Positions 53,416 through 61,671 of a stretch of DNA of 64,000 nucleotides are shown here, one piece after another. Source of the stretch: JBOCEF01 sp050586345 (lineage in GTDB: Bacteria > Pseudomonadota > Alphaproteobacteria > Rhodobacterales > Rhodobacteraceae). Both the position numbers and the translations under genes were made by a program. The notes beneath the pieces are model-generated. The model had not been told where the DNA came from. It ran no database searches and was given only the letters and a program-made list of their open reading frames with translations. The stretch's first letter is position 1. Each line of letters opens with the position of its first letter. The stretch covers positions 1-64,000 of the forward strand of contig NZ_JBOCEF010000006.1 of the NCBI RefSeq assembly GCF_050586345.1, read 5' to 3'.

Positions 53416-54372
53416 TTACAGGCCGAGCAGCGCCTCGGCCGTGGTCTCGTTGGTTATCAACCCGTTGACCAGCCCGCCGCGAATCGCCGCGGAGACGCCG
53501 GGCAGCTTGCGCGGGCCCATGGCGCAGGCGACCACCAGCCCGGCCTCGCGCGACGGGATCGGGGCAGAGGCGACGCGGTCATTGGCGCCGCCCTCGATCA
53601 GCCGGCCGCCCTCGTCGAAGGCCCAGCCCAGGATCTCCCCGACCGCGCCGCGGGCGCGCATCCGGGCCATCTCCTCGGCGTCGATGAACCCGTCCTGGTG
53701 GAGCGGCGCGTTCTCGTCGAACTCGCCCACGCCGACGAAGGTCAGCGTCGCCTTCGCCGCCATCTCCAGCGTCGCGCGCACGGTCTTCTGCTGGTGCAGC
53801 ATGTCCCGCTCGGTGGCCGAGGAGGCGACGACGGGCAGCGGCATGGGGAAGGAGGGGGCCTTCACGGTGTCGGCCATGGTGAAGACGACGTTGAAATAGG
53901 CGGCCGAGCCGTCGGGGGCGATGTTCCCGGTCAGCGACACCACCCGGTGCTGGGGGCAGTCGATCTCGGGCAGCAGCTCGACGGCGGCGCGCAGGGTGCG
54001 GCCGGTGCCGACGCCCATGATGATCGGCTCCTCCGCCGACAGGGCGCGCTCCATGGCCATGGCGGTGGTTTCGGCCACGCCGATGGTGGTGGAGGCGCTG
54101 TCGGGATCGCCGGGCGCGACCTCGCAGAATTTCAGCCCGAAGCGGTGGGTCAGCGCCTCGGCCAGGTCCATGCAGCGGGCGATGGGATGCTCGATGCGCA
54201 CCTTCACCAGCCCCTCGGACATCGCCAGCGCCACCAGCCGCTGGGCCGACTGGCGCGAGACGCCGAGCTTGGCGGCGATCTGGTCCTGGGTGTTCCCGGC
54301 GATGTAGTACAGCCACCCGGCGCGGGCGGCGTCGTCGAGCCGGGCGCTCTGGCGGGGGGTCATTCGGGTCAT
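53416..54372 (-). CDS. smoC: SorC/DeoR-type sugar-binding transcriptional regulator of the polyol operon
   Basis: The 318-residue product has an N-terminal helix-turn-helix (about 20-55: YYIAGNTQDQIAAKLGVSRQ, then AQRLVALAMSEGLV) and a large C-terminal sugar-phosphate-isomerase-like effector domain (about 60-315) with the GVGTGRTLRAAVELL loop and the late ITNETTAEALL segment. This is the SorC class, which includes SmoC of R. sphaeroides at the same position. It probably responds to a polyol or its ketose and controls the smo genes. The start at 54372 follows a purine-rich GCAGGGAACCAGGC leader. Upstream in-frame sequence is not conserved. Confidence 0.9.
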   Translation of the reverse strand: MTRMTPRQSARLDDAARAGWLYYIAGNTQDQIAAKLGVSRQSAQRLVALAMSEGLVKVRIEHPIARCMDLAEALTHRFGLKFCEVAPGDPDSASTTIGVAETTAMAMERALSAEEPIIMGVGTGRTLRAAVELLPEIDCPQHRVVSLTGNIAPDGSAAYFNVVFTMADTVKAPSFPMPLPVVASSATERDMLHQQKTVRATLEMAAKATLTFVGVGEFDENAPLHQDGFIDAEEMARMRARGAVGEILGWAFDEGGRLIEGGANDRVASAPIPSREAGLVVACAMGPRKLPGVSAAIRGGLVNGLITNETTAEALLGL

Positions 54373-54751
54373 GCCTGGTTCCCTGCTGCTTCGCACGCCT
54401 GAGCATATGCCCGGAAACGGGCGCTCGCCAGTGCCCGCGGCTCGCGCCAGGGTTGATCCGGCGCCGCGGGGCGTGAGAGGGAGGAGGGGCGCCGGCGCGG
54501 CCCCGGGGGCGCTGCGGGGGCGCCCGGGGGGGCGCGACGAAGTTTCCGGGGCGGATCTCTCCCAATTGCAGCCGCGTTTCCAATCTAGAAAGATACAGGC
54601 GGGAGGCATCAATGATCGTCTCCGGCCCGGGATCCTGCGCGCGGGGAGGCGCGCGGAGACCCCCGGGCCGGGTCCCCGACGGGTCTCTGCCGGGTCCGCG
54701 CCGGGTGGATCGGCGCGGCGGGCGCCGCGTGAAGGGAGATCGGAGCAGGAC
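54373..54751. other. Divergent intergenic region between smoC and the membrane-protein gene
   Basis: The 379 bases hold promoters for both directions. On the plus strand TTGCAG (54567-54572) and AAAGAT (54590-54595) are 17 bases apart, a weak sigma-70 match. A 47-codon frame at 54612-54755 is listed separately. Otherwise the sequence is GC-rich and featureless. Confidence 0.5.
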
Positions 54752-54755
54752 ATGA
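54612..54755 (+). CDS. Possible 47-residue leader peptide upstream of the membrane-protein gene
   Basis: This is a small frame with a well-placed GGGAGG leader. Its stop overlaps the ATG of the following gene (ATGA), as expected of a translationally coupled leader. The product (MIVSGPGSCARGG at its start, Arg-rich, ending DRSRT) resembles no family I know. GC-rich DNA makes chance frames common, so the call rests on the leader and the overlap alone. Confidence 0.25.
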   Translation: MIVSGPGSCARGGARRPPGRVPDGSLPGPRRVDRRGGRRVKGDRSRT

Positions 54756-56704
54756 ACGACCCCGCGCCCGGCCCGTCCGGGCCTTCCTCCCCGCCCGCGG
54801 CCGGGTCGGCCGCCGGGGCGCCGTCGCCGGACCCGAACGCCGGTCCGGGCGCGTCCGCCGCGCCGGGTTCGGCCGCCGCGCCTGCGCCTGCATCGGCCTC
54901 GGCGTCTTCGCCCCCGTCGTCCCCCGGCGCGGCGCGCAGGCGCCCCGGCCCGGTTCCCGATTTCCGCGAGCTTCCGCCCGCCCTGATGCTGGTCGCCGCG
55001 CTGCTGGCCGCGATCGGCGCGGCCTTCGTGCTGGCGCCGGACATCCTCGCGGCCTCGGTCGGAGCCGGGGCGGGGGCGGACCCGCTCTCCGCGGCCTCGA
55101 TGCTGCGCGGCTTCGGCTTCGCGACGCTGGCGCTCTCGGCCGGGCTGGCCGGGGCGGGGGCGGGGCGCGCCGGGGCGGCGCCGCTGGCGGTGGGGCTGCT
55201 GATCACGCTGCTCTCGCTGCTTGCGCTGCGCAGCTACGCCGCCGCGTTCTGGGCCTGGCGGCTGGACGCGGCGGGGGTGGACTTCGCCTATGCCCGCTCG
55301 GTCGCGCTGGGCTGGGGGGCGGTCGCCGGGCCGGGGGCGGCGCCGTTCGAGGGCTACGGCTCCAGCCTGTGGATGCTGGCGCTGGCGGGGATGCACGCGC
55401 TGGGGCTGGCGATCATCCCCGCGGCGAAGGCGCTGGCGCTGGGGATGTCGGCGGTCACGCTGCTGCTGGTCCTCGACGGCGCGCGGCGGCTGTCGGGCGG
55501 GCTGGCGGCGGTTCCGGCGGCGGCGGCGGTGTGCCTGTCGGCGCCGCTGGCGATCTGGGCCTGCGCGGGGCAGGAGGACGCGCTGCACGCGCTGCTGACG
55601 GCCGCCATCGCCTGGGCGGCGATCCGCGGGGCGTATTGGCGCGGCGCGGCGACGGCGCTGCTGACGCTGCTGGTCCTGGCGCGCCCCGAGGCGCCCCTGG
55701 CCGCGGCGGCGGTCTGCGCGGCGGGCGCGGCGCTGGACCGGGGGCTGCCGCGCGGCACGCTGCTGCGCCGGAACCTGCCGCTGCTGCTGGTCCCGCTGGC
55801 GGCGCTTGCGGGGCTGACGGCGTTCCGGGCGGCGTATTTCGGCGACGCCGTTCCGCCGCGGCTCTGGGCCGGGGCGGGGGCGCTCGACCTGGCGGGGGCG
55901 CTGAACCCGTTCGGCGGCGGCTGGGCCTATCTTCTCGGGGGGCTGGGCGGCGCCGGGCTGGCGCTGGCGGCGGTTCCGGCGGCGCTGGCCGGGCCGCGCC
56001 GCGCGGGCGACGCCTCGGCCGCCGTGCCCGCGGCGCTGCTGGGCGCGCAGGCGGCGGCGGTGATCCTGTCCGGCGGGGACGCGTATGGCCAGTGGCGGCT
56101 GCTGGCGCCGGCCGCGCCGCTGCTGGCGCTGCTGTTCGCCGCCGGGATCCGGCGGCTTCCGGCGCCGCGGATGAAGCTTGCCGCGCTGGCCTGCGCGGCG
56201 GGGCTGATGACGGCGCAGGCGACGGCGGTGCAGGGGCTGCGCTTCGCCGCCGCTCCCGCCGCGCCCTTCTCGGTCGCCGCCGAGACGGGGGCCGCCTATG
56301 CCGCCCTCGCCGCCCGGCTGGGCGTCGGCGCGCCGCTGCTGGCCCATTCCCGCGGGGGGGCGATCCTGTACCTGCGCGACATCCCGCTGCTGGACCTCTC
56401 GGGCGCCTCGGACCGCCGCGTCGCCGCGGCGCTGGACGACCCGGGCGCCCTCGCGGCCCATGTGCTCGAGGAGCGCCGCCCCGCCTTCATCCACGGCCCG
56501 GCGACGGGCGCGGCCCTGCGCGGCTTCGCCGAGCGCCCGGACCTCGCCGCCGCCTATGTGCCGCTGGTGTGGGAGGGGCGCCCGCGCCTCGCCGCCGATC
56601 TCTCGCACCTGCGCCGGGACCTGGCGCGCGCGGTTCCGGGGGTGATCCCGGTGCATGACGGCGGCGAGATCGCCTATGTCATCGTGCACGACCCGGGACG
56701 CTGA
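54752..56704 (+). CDS. Polytopic membrane protein, possible GT-C-type glycosyltransferase
   Basis: The 650-residue product starts with a disordered Pro/Ala/Ser-rich head (1-75). About eleven hydrophobic segments follow (roughly 85-500). Ala/Leu content is extreme. A soluble C-terminal part (about 510-650) contains AHSRGGAILYLRDIPLLDL and a FIHGPATGAAL segment. Overall this resembles membrane glycosyltransferases that use lipid-linked donors, where a display such as 'no longer ... lived/dwells' is followed by an LDLxG-type motif, but I cannot place it in a named family. A GGAGCAGG leader supports the ATG. It stands alone before an HxlR regulator. Confidence 0.7.
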   Translation: MNDPAPGPSGPSSPPAAGSAAGAPSPDPNAGPGASAAPGSAAAPAPASASASSPPSSPGAARRRPGPVPDFRELPPALMLVAALLAAIGAAFVLAPDILAASVGAGAGADPLSAASMLRGFGFATLALSAGLAGAGAGRAGAAPLAVGLLITLLSLLALRSYAAAFWAWRLDAAGVDFAYARSVALGWGAVAGPGAAPFEGYGSSLWMLALAGMHALGLAIIPAAKALALGMSAVTLLLVLDGARRLSGGLAAVPAAAAVCLSAPLAIWACAGQEDALHALLTAAIAWAAIRGAYWRGAATALLTLLVLARPEAPLAAAAVCAAGAALDRGLPRGTLLRRNLPLLLVPLAALAGLTAFRAAYFGDAVPPRLWAGAGALDLAGALNPFGGGWAYLLGGLGGAGLALAAVPAALAGPRRAGDASAAVPAALLGAQAAAVILSGGDAYGQWRLLAPAAPLLALLFAAGIRRLPAPRMKLAALACAAGLMTAQATAVQGLRFAAAPAAPFSVAAETGAAYAALAARLGVGAPLLAHSRGGAILYLRDIPLLDLSGASDRRVAAALDDPGALAAHVLEERRPAFIHGPATGAALRGFAERPDLAAAYVPLVWEGRPRLAADLSHLRRDLARAVPGVIPVHDGGEIAYVIVHDPGR

Positions 56705-56761
56705 GCCGGGCCGCGCGGCGGCGGCTTCCGGCGCGCCCGCTTGCGCGCTATGCTCGGGCGC

Positions 56762-57205
56762 ATGAAATGGTCCGAACTCAAGCATGATCCCTGCCCGGTG
56801 GCCCGCGGCCTGTCCGTGATCGGCGACCGCTGGACCATGCTCATCATCCGCGAATGCTTCCGCGGCGTGCGCCGGTTCGACGATTTCCAGCGCGGGCTGG
56901 GGATCACCCGCCATGTCCTCTCGGACCGGCTGAGGAAGCTGGAGGAGGAGGGCGTCCTGCGCCGGGAGCAGTACCAGGAGCGTCCCGCGCGCTGGGAATA
57001 CCGGCTGACCGACGCGGGACGGGCGCTGCACCAGGTGATGCTGTCCATGGTCGGCTGGGCCCAGGAATGGGGGCCGCCGCGTCCCGAGGGGCCGGTGTTC
57101 CAGGTCACCGACCGCGACACCGGCCGCCCGGTGCGCCCGGTGATCGTCGACGCCGAGACGGGCGAGCCGCTGGACCCGCGCCGCCTCTCCATCGATTTCG
57201 CCTGA
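56762..57205 (+). CDS. HxlR-family winged-helix regulator
   Basis: The 147-residue product is a classic HxlR protein. The CPVARGLSVIGDRWTMLIIREC segment carries the family cysteine near the N-terminus, followed by the winged helix (RFDDFQRGLGITRHVLSDRLRKLEEEGVL) and the WEYRLTDAGRAL wing. Members often sense electrophiles or redox state through the N-terminal Cys and act on a neighbouring gene. Here the candidates are the convergent permease or the preceding membrane protein. Two further ATGs lie seven and four codons upstream; the ATG at 56762 gives the conserved MKWSELKHDPCP start. Confidence 0.9.
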   Translation: MKWSELKHDPCPVARGLSVIGDRWTMLIIRECFRGVRRFDDFQRGLGITRHVLSDRLRKLEEEGVLRREQYQERPARWEYRLTDAGRALHQVMLSMVGWAQEWGPPRPEGPVFQVTDRDTGRPVRPVIVDAETGEPLDPRRLSIDFA

Positions 57206-57225
57206 GGACTTGGGCCCAGGCGCGG

Positions 57226-58740
57226 TTACAGGACCGCGGACAGGACCCCGAGATAGAGGCTCAGCACCGCCCAGGCCAGCAGCGTGTAGCGCAGGTTCCA
57301 GCCCCAGGTGACCTGCGTCGCCGGAAGCCCCGTGGCCCGCGCGGTGATCAGCCCGCCCGCCCCGAAGGGCGACCCGGTCAGGCACAGCGCCCAGCCCCCC
57401 GACAGCGCCAGCGCCAGCAGCGCCGGGTCGATCCCGGTGGGCGTCGCCGCGAGGGCCGAGCCGAGGAACACCGCCGTCACGATCGGCGAGATCGCCAGCT
57501 GCACCATCCCCAGCACGATCAGCGGCAGCAGCGCCAGCAGAGCCGGGTCCGGCAGCGCCGAGACCAGCCCCGCCGCGATGTCCGTGGGCACGAGATCGGC
57601 CAGCATCAGCCCGATGAACCCCGCCGTCCCCAGCGTCACCGCCTCGGGCGAGGAGGCGGGCATCCCCACCACCGCCGCCGCCTTCGCCCGCACCCCCAGC
57701 GCGCGCACCGCGCCCGCGGGCCCGGCGGCGGCGTTCTGGATCAGCAGCCAGCCCGCCGTCACCGTCGGCGCGGCGAGCATCAGCGCCGGGACCATCGTCA
57801 CCCCCGTCAGCCCCCGCACCGCCAGCGCGCTGCCGATCAGCGCGAAACATGCCAGGCCCAGCCCCGCGAAGGCCCGGCCCGGGCGCGGCCCCGGCTCGGC
57901 CCCCGCCGGCGCCGCGCGCAGCCCCGCCGCCCCCGCCACCAGGTCCGGCGGCAGGCGGCCCGGGCGGTGGCGGATCATGTCCTCGGCCAACCCCGCGAGG
58001 AAGGCGACGAGCGAAAAGCCCAGCCCCAGCGCGATGGCTTTCAGCGGCGAGACCCCGGGGAACATCGAGACCATCAGCGCCTGCGTCACCGTCGTCGGCG
58101 CCCAGGTGATCGCGGTGGCGAAGCCGCGCAGCACGGCCGAGTGCTGGCGGCGCGATTTCAGCGCCGCCACCGCCTCGGGGGCGCCGCGGGCGCGCTCGGC
58201 CTTCACCCCCGCCTCGATCAGCGGGGCGAGCAGGTTGATGGAGCCGAAATTGAGCAGCACCGTCATCGCGTGCGCGCCCCAGGACAGCGCCGCGTAGCGC
58301 CGCCGCGGCGGCTGGCGGGTCATGAAGCGCCCGGCCGCGGCGACGGAGGGGGAGGTGGACGCCGCGTCGCGCAGAAGCCCCAGCAGCAGCATGAAGGCGG
58401 CGAGGAACGCCGCGCGGTCGAGCGCGCCGGGCAGCGTGGTCCACGGGTCGTCCCCCAGCGCCGCCTCGCCCGCCGCCAGCAGCAGCGCGAGGCCGACGAG
58501 GTATTTCTCCCGCAGGCCCAGCCGTTTGCGCGCGGCGATGCAGAACCCCGCGAAGGCGGCCCCGGCCAGCAGGCCGAACCCCTCCCAGCCGCCATAGATC
58601 CGCAGCAGGGCCAGCACCGCGAGGGCGGCGAGCAGCAGCCCGGGCAGGGGCGCCGGGGCGGGGGCCGGGGCGGGAGGCTGCGCGGGCGCCGGGGCCGGGC
58701 GGGCGGCGCCGTCTTGCGGCGAGGAAGAGGGGGCGGACAA
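57226..58740 (-). CDS. Uncharacterised polytopic permease
   Basis: The product of about 504 residues has around twelve membrane segments after a Pro/Ala-rich head. Two segments look like re-entrant elements of the ion-transporter superfamily: LNFGSINLLAPLIEAG in the first half, and AISPIVTAVFLGSALA with LTGSPFGAGGLITARATG in the second. That suggests an anion or carboxylate transporter, but no named family is recognised. A TTG at 58740 is the best available start; no ATG or GTG lies near the plausible N-terminus, so the start is uncertain. It converges on the HxlR gene and is back to back with the TetR gene. Confidence 0.7.
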   Translation of the reverse strand: MSAPSSSPQDGAARPAPAPAQPPAPAPAPAPLPGLLLAALAVLALLRIYGGWEGFGLLAGAAFAGFCIAARKRLGLREKYLVGLALLLAAGEAALGDDPWTTLPGALDRAAFLAAFMLLLGLLRDAASTSPSVAAAGRFMTRQPPRRRYAALSWGAHAMTVLLNFGSINLLAPLIEAGVKAERARGAPEAVAALKSRRQHSAVLRGFATAITWAPTTVTQALMVSMFPGVSPLKAIALGLGFSLVAFLAGLAEDMIRHRPGRLPPDLVAGAAGLRAAPAGAEPGPRPGRAFAGLGLACFALIGSALAVRGLTGVTMVPALMLAAPTVTAGWLLIQNAAAGPAGAVRALGVRAKAAAVVGMPASSPEAVTLGTAGFIGLMLADLVPTDIAAGLVSALPDPALLALLPLIVLGMVQLAISPIVTAVFLGSALAATPTGIDPALLALALSGGWALCLTGSPFGAGGLITARATGLPATQVTWGWNLRYTLLAWAVLSLYLGVLSAVL

Positions 58741-59014
58741 GGGGCGGCGGGCTCCGGTGGCGCGCGCGGGCGGCGCGTCTGGCGCGGGGGGATGTGCCCC
58801 GGCGCCGCGAATTTGATAAGGCGTCCTTCGTTTTTGCGCGCTGCCCGGCGGCAATGCAAGGCCGCGCCGCGCCGCCGGGGCGCGGCTTGCCCCGGCGCGG
58901 CCGCCCGCCCGCCGGGCGCCCCGCCTTTCGCTGCGCCGCGGCATGGACTTGCTGCGGCGCACGGTCGCAGATGCGGCTTGACGGGCGCGGCCCCCCCGGC
59001 TCAACCTGTCGGCG

Positions 59015-59680
59015 ATGGATCAGAACGTCGTCACACCCCCCGATCCGGGGGACGCGCCCCGAAGCGCGCCGCATGCGGGCGTCGCCCGCCGCCGCATCCT
59101 CGACGCGGCCGAGCTGGAATTCGCGACCCACGCCTTCGCGGGCGCCAACATGCGCCGGATCGCCGACGCCGCCGGCGTCGCGCCGGGGCTGCTGCACTAC
59201 CATTTCGGCTCCAAGGACGGGCTGTTCGACGCGGTGCTGTTGCGCCGGGCCGCGGCGATCAACGACCTGCGCGAACGCGCGCTGACCGCCCTGCCGGACC
59301 CGGATCTCGAGGAGATCCTCTACGCCTTCTTCCGTCCCGCGCTGGATCCCGCCGCGGGCGGCTCGCCCTATGCGCGCATCCTCGCGGGGATCGCCTACGG
59401 CTCCCAGGTCCACCAGCAGCGGGTCTCGGACCTCTACGATTCCATCGCGCACCTGTTCATCGAGGCGATCCGCTTCGCCGTGCCCGGCCTCGGGCGCAAG
59501 GAGGCGACGCGGGGCTACCTGCTCGCCGTCGGGGCGCTGATCTCGGTCATGGCCCGCGACGGGCGCAGCGAGCGGCTGTCCGGCGCGACCGAGCAGGACG
59601 ACCTGGCCGAGGCGATCGGCAACGCGGTGCGGTTCTCGGCCGGGGGCATCCGCGCCCTCGCCGCCGGCCGCCGGGGCTGA
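59015..59680 (+). CDS. TetR-family transcriptional regulator
   Basis: The 221-residue product has the TetR DNA-binding domain at about 25-70: RRRILDAAELEFATHAFAGA, then MRRIADAAGVAPGLLHYHFGSK and DGLFDAVLLRR. A helical ligand domain follows. The GSPYARILAGIAYGS region resembles RutR-like or amidohydrolase-operon TetR members. It lies directly upstream of the TRAP operon in the same direction, separated by 175 bp with a long hairpin, and divergent from the permease. Either could be its target. Confidence 0.9.
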   Translation: MDQNVVTPPDPGDAPRSAPHAGVARRRILDAAELEFATHAFAGANMRRIADAAGVAPGLLHYHFGSKDGLFDAVLLRRAAAINDLRERALTALPDPDLEEILYAFFRPALDPAAGGSPYARILAGIAYGSQVHQQRVSDLYDSIAHLFIEAIRFAVPGLGRKEATRGYLLAVGALISVMARDGRSERLSGATEQDDLAEAIGNAVRFSAGGIRALAAGRRG

Positions 59681-59693
59681 GCGCCCCCAGGAC

Positions 59694-59754
59694 GCGGCGC
59701 GCGCGTCCGGGACCCCGGGCCGGGAGGGGCCCGCGCCCCGGACGCGCGCGCCGC
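59694..59754 (+). terminator. Perfect 18-bp GC hairpin between the TetR and TRAP genes
   Basis: GCGGCGCGCGCGTCCGGG pairs exactly with its complement around a 25-base loop that can itself fold. It starts 14 bases after the TetR stop and ends about 100 bases before the dctP start. There is no T tract, so termination may need Rho, or it may act as an attenuator. Confidence 0.55.
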
Positions 59755-59855
59755 GGACATCCTGCGTTCGGGACGGCCGCCAGGGCCGCCCCGCGCGCCG
59801 CCGGACCGGGCCGCAAGCAGCCCGGCCGCGCATCCCGGGAGGAGAGAGAAGACCC

Positions 59856-60923
59856 ATGTTCCGCACCACCGCAGCCGCCGCGGCGCTGGCCGCCGCCGCG
59901 CTGGCGGCCCCCGCCGCCCCCGCCTTCGCCGAAGACGTCTCGGCCTCCATCGTCGCCGGGCACCCGCCGGTGTTCCGCTGGGTGAAGATGTTCCCCCAGG
60001 CCTTCATCCCCGAGGTGGAGCGCAGGCTCGAGGGCACGGGCCATTCCATGCGCTTCGACGAGCAGTATGGCGGCGCCGTCGCCAAGGTGGGCGAGGAGCT
60101 GGAGGCGGTCGAGGAAGGCCTGGCCGAGATCGGCGCGGTGTCCTCGCTGTTCGACCCGGCCAAGCTGACGCTGCAGAACGTGACCTATTACACGCCCTTC
60201 GTGTCGGACGACGCCGACCTCGTCACGCAGGTGATGGATGCGCTCCAGCGCGAGGACGCGCGGATGCAGGCGATCTACGACCAGTTCGGGATCGTGCAGA
60301 TCGGCGGGCCGATCGCCATCGACGACTACCTGCTGATGACCACCTTCCCGGTGACTTCGCTGGCGGATCTCGAGGGGCGCAAGATCGCGGCCCCGGGCGC
60401 GGCGATCAACTGGCTGTCGGGGACCGGGGCGGTGGGGGTCTCGGGCAACCTCACCCTCTATTACAACGACATCAAGACGGGGGTGTATGACGGGGTGCTG
60501 GTCTTCGCCTCGGCCGCTTTGCCCGGCAAGCTCTACGAGGTCGCCCCGCATATCACGAAGGTCGGCCTCGGGGCGCAGTACGCGGGCTCGATCGGCGTGA
60601 ACAAGGACTGGTGGGAGGACCTGCCGCAGGAGGTCCGGGACGCGATGCTGGCGGGGGCCGAGGCGTACAAGGCGGCGTATCTCGCCGACCTGGACGCCAC
60701 GGTGAAGAAGGCGTTCGAGGTGATGGCGGCGAACGGCGCCACGATCAAGGACGCCTCGCCCGAGATGCGCCGGGCCTGGGCCGCGGGGATGGACAACGTG
60801 GCGAAGGAATGGGCGGGGACGCTGGACGCGCGCGGCCAGCCGGGCAGCGCGATCCTGTCCACCTACATGGACGCGATGCGCGCCGCCGGGGCGACCCCGC
60901 TGCGCGACTGGGACAAGGAGTGA
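59856..60923 (+). CDS. TRAP transporter substrate-binding protein (DctP family)
   Basis: The 355-residue precursor has a signal peptide (about 1-25: MFRTTAAAAALAAAALAAPA, ending FAED). A DctP/TeaA-type fold follows, with LEAVEEGLAEIGAVSSLFD and the ITKVGLGAQYAGSIGVNKDWW segment. The conserved arginine that grips carboxylates in most members should fall near GRKIAAPGAAINWL (residues about 170-185). It binds its ligand in the periplasm for the DctQM permease that follows. A GGAGGAGAGAGAAGA leader precedes the ATG. Ligand unknown; the downstream cyclase suggests an amide, lactone or aromatic carboxylate (inference). Confidence 0.93.
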   Translation: MFRTTAAAAALAAAALAAPAAPAFAEDVSASIVAGHPPVFRWVKMFPQAFIPEVERRLEGTGHSMRFDEQYGGAVAKVGEELEAVEEGLAEIGAVSSLFDPAKLTLQNVTYYTPFVSDDADLVTQVMDALQREDARMQAIYDQFGIVQIGGPIAIDDYLLMTTFPVTSLADLEGRKIAAPGAAINWLSGTGAVGVSGNLTLYYNDIKTGVYDGVLVFASAALPGKLYEVAPHITKVGLGAQYAGSIGVNKDWWEDLPQEVRDAMLAGAEAYKAAYLADLDATVKKAFEVMAANGATIKDASPEMRRAWAAGMDNVAKEWAGTLDARGQPGSAILSTYMDAMRAAGATPLRDWDKE

Positions 60924-60933
60924 GGCTTGCGGG

Positions 60934-61007
60934 GCCGGGCGGGCGCGGGGGCGCGCGCCTCGCCCCCCGGCGCGCGCCGCGGTGCGCCGCGGCGGCGCCC
61001 GCCCGGC
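60934..61007 (+). terminator. Nested GC hairpin between dctP and dctQ
   Basis: An outer perfect 13-bp stem (GCCGGGCGGGCGC with GCGCCCGCCCGGC) encloses a second GCGCGCG/CGCGCGC stem. It begins eleven bases after the binding-protein stop. No T tract follows. It likely protects the dctP mRNA or limits read-through so that binding protein exceeds permease. Confidence 0.5.
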
Positions 61008-61059
61008 TACCCGCCTGACCGCCCGCCCTGCCGCCTGACCGCTTGATGACCGCAGCCGC

Positions 61060-61671
61060 ATGACCGCACCCGATCCCAAGCCGGGCCGCGCGCCCGGACC
61101 CGTGGCCGCGCGGGTCGCCGCGCCCCCGCCCCTGCCCCCGCCCGGCCCCGTCCGGCGCGGGCTCGACGCGCTGACCGCGGGGCTGAACCTGCTGGGCGCG
61201 GGGCTGATCCTCGCCGTCATGGCGCTGGTCTGCGCCGACGTGGCGGGGCGAACCTTCTTCGCCGCGCCCATTTCGGGCGTGCCAGAGCTCGTCTCCCTCT
61301 CCATCGTCGCCATCGTGTTCCTGCAGGCCCCGCAGGCGGTGCGGCTGGGGCGGCTGACCCGCTCGGACGCCTTCCTCGACCGCCTCGCCGCCCGCAGCCC
61401 CCGGGCGAAGGCGGGGCTGGCGGCTTTCTATGACCTGGTCGGCGCCGCGGTCTTCGCCGCGATCCTGCAGGCCAGCTGGCCGCTGTTCTGGAAGGCGTGG
61501 GAGCGGGGGACCTTCGTCGGCGCGGTCGGCGACTTCATGGCCCCGGTCTGGCCGGTCAAGCTGGTGATCCTGGTGGGCTGCGCGATGCTGATCCTGCGCT
61601 TCGGTCTGCGCGTCCTCGACGCCGCGACGGGCCGGGCGGACGCCGCGCCGGAGCCGGAGGACGCGGCATGA
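61060..61671 (+). CDS. TRAP transporter small permease (DctQ family)
   Basis: The 203-residue membrane protein has a Pro-rich cytoplasmic head (1-25) and four predicted helices (about 40-60, 75-92, 118-140, 158-185). The PISGVPELVSLSIVAIVFLQAPQ region is typical of DctQ. It assembles with the large permease DctM. Its stop overlaps the dctM ATG. The start at 61060 has only a weak leader, consistent with low expression relative to the binding protein. Confidence 0.9.
   Translation: MTAPDPKPGRAPGPVAARVAAPPPLPPPGPVRRGLDALTAGLNLLGAGLILAVMALVCADVAGRTFFAAPISGVPELVSLSIVAIVFLQAPQAVRLGRLTRSDAFLDRLAARSPRAKAGLAAFYDLVGAAVFAAILQASWPLFWKAWERGTFVGAVGDFMAPVWPVKLVILVGCAMLILRFGLRVLDAATGRADAAPEPEDAA

Noticed and set aside
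53579..60163. A 2,194-codon open frame on the minus strand across the smoC to dctP region
   Set aside because: It crosses several well-supported genes on both strands and gives Arg/Pro/Gln-rich sequence typical of high-GC shadows.
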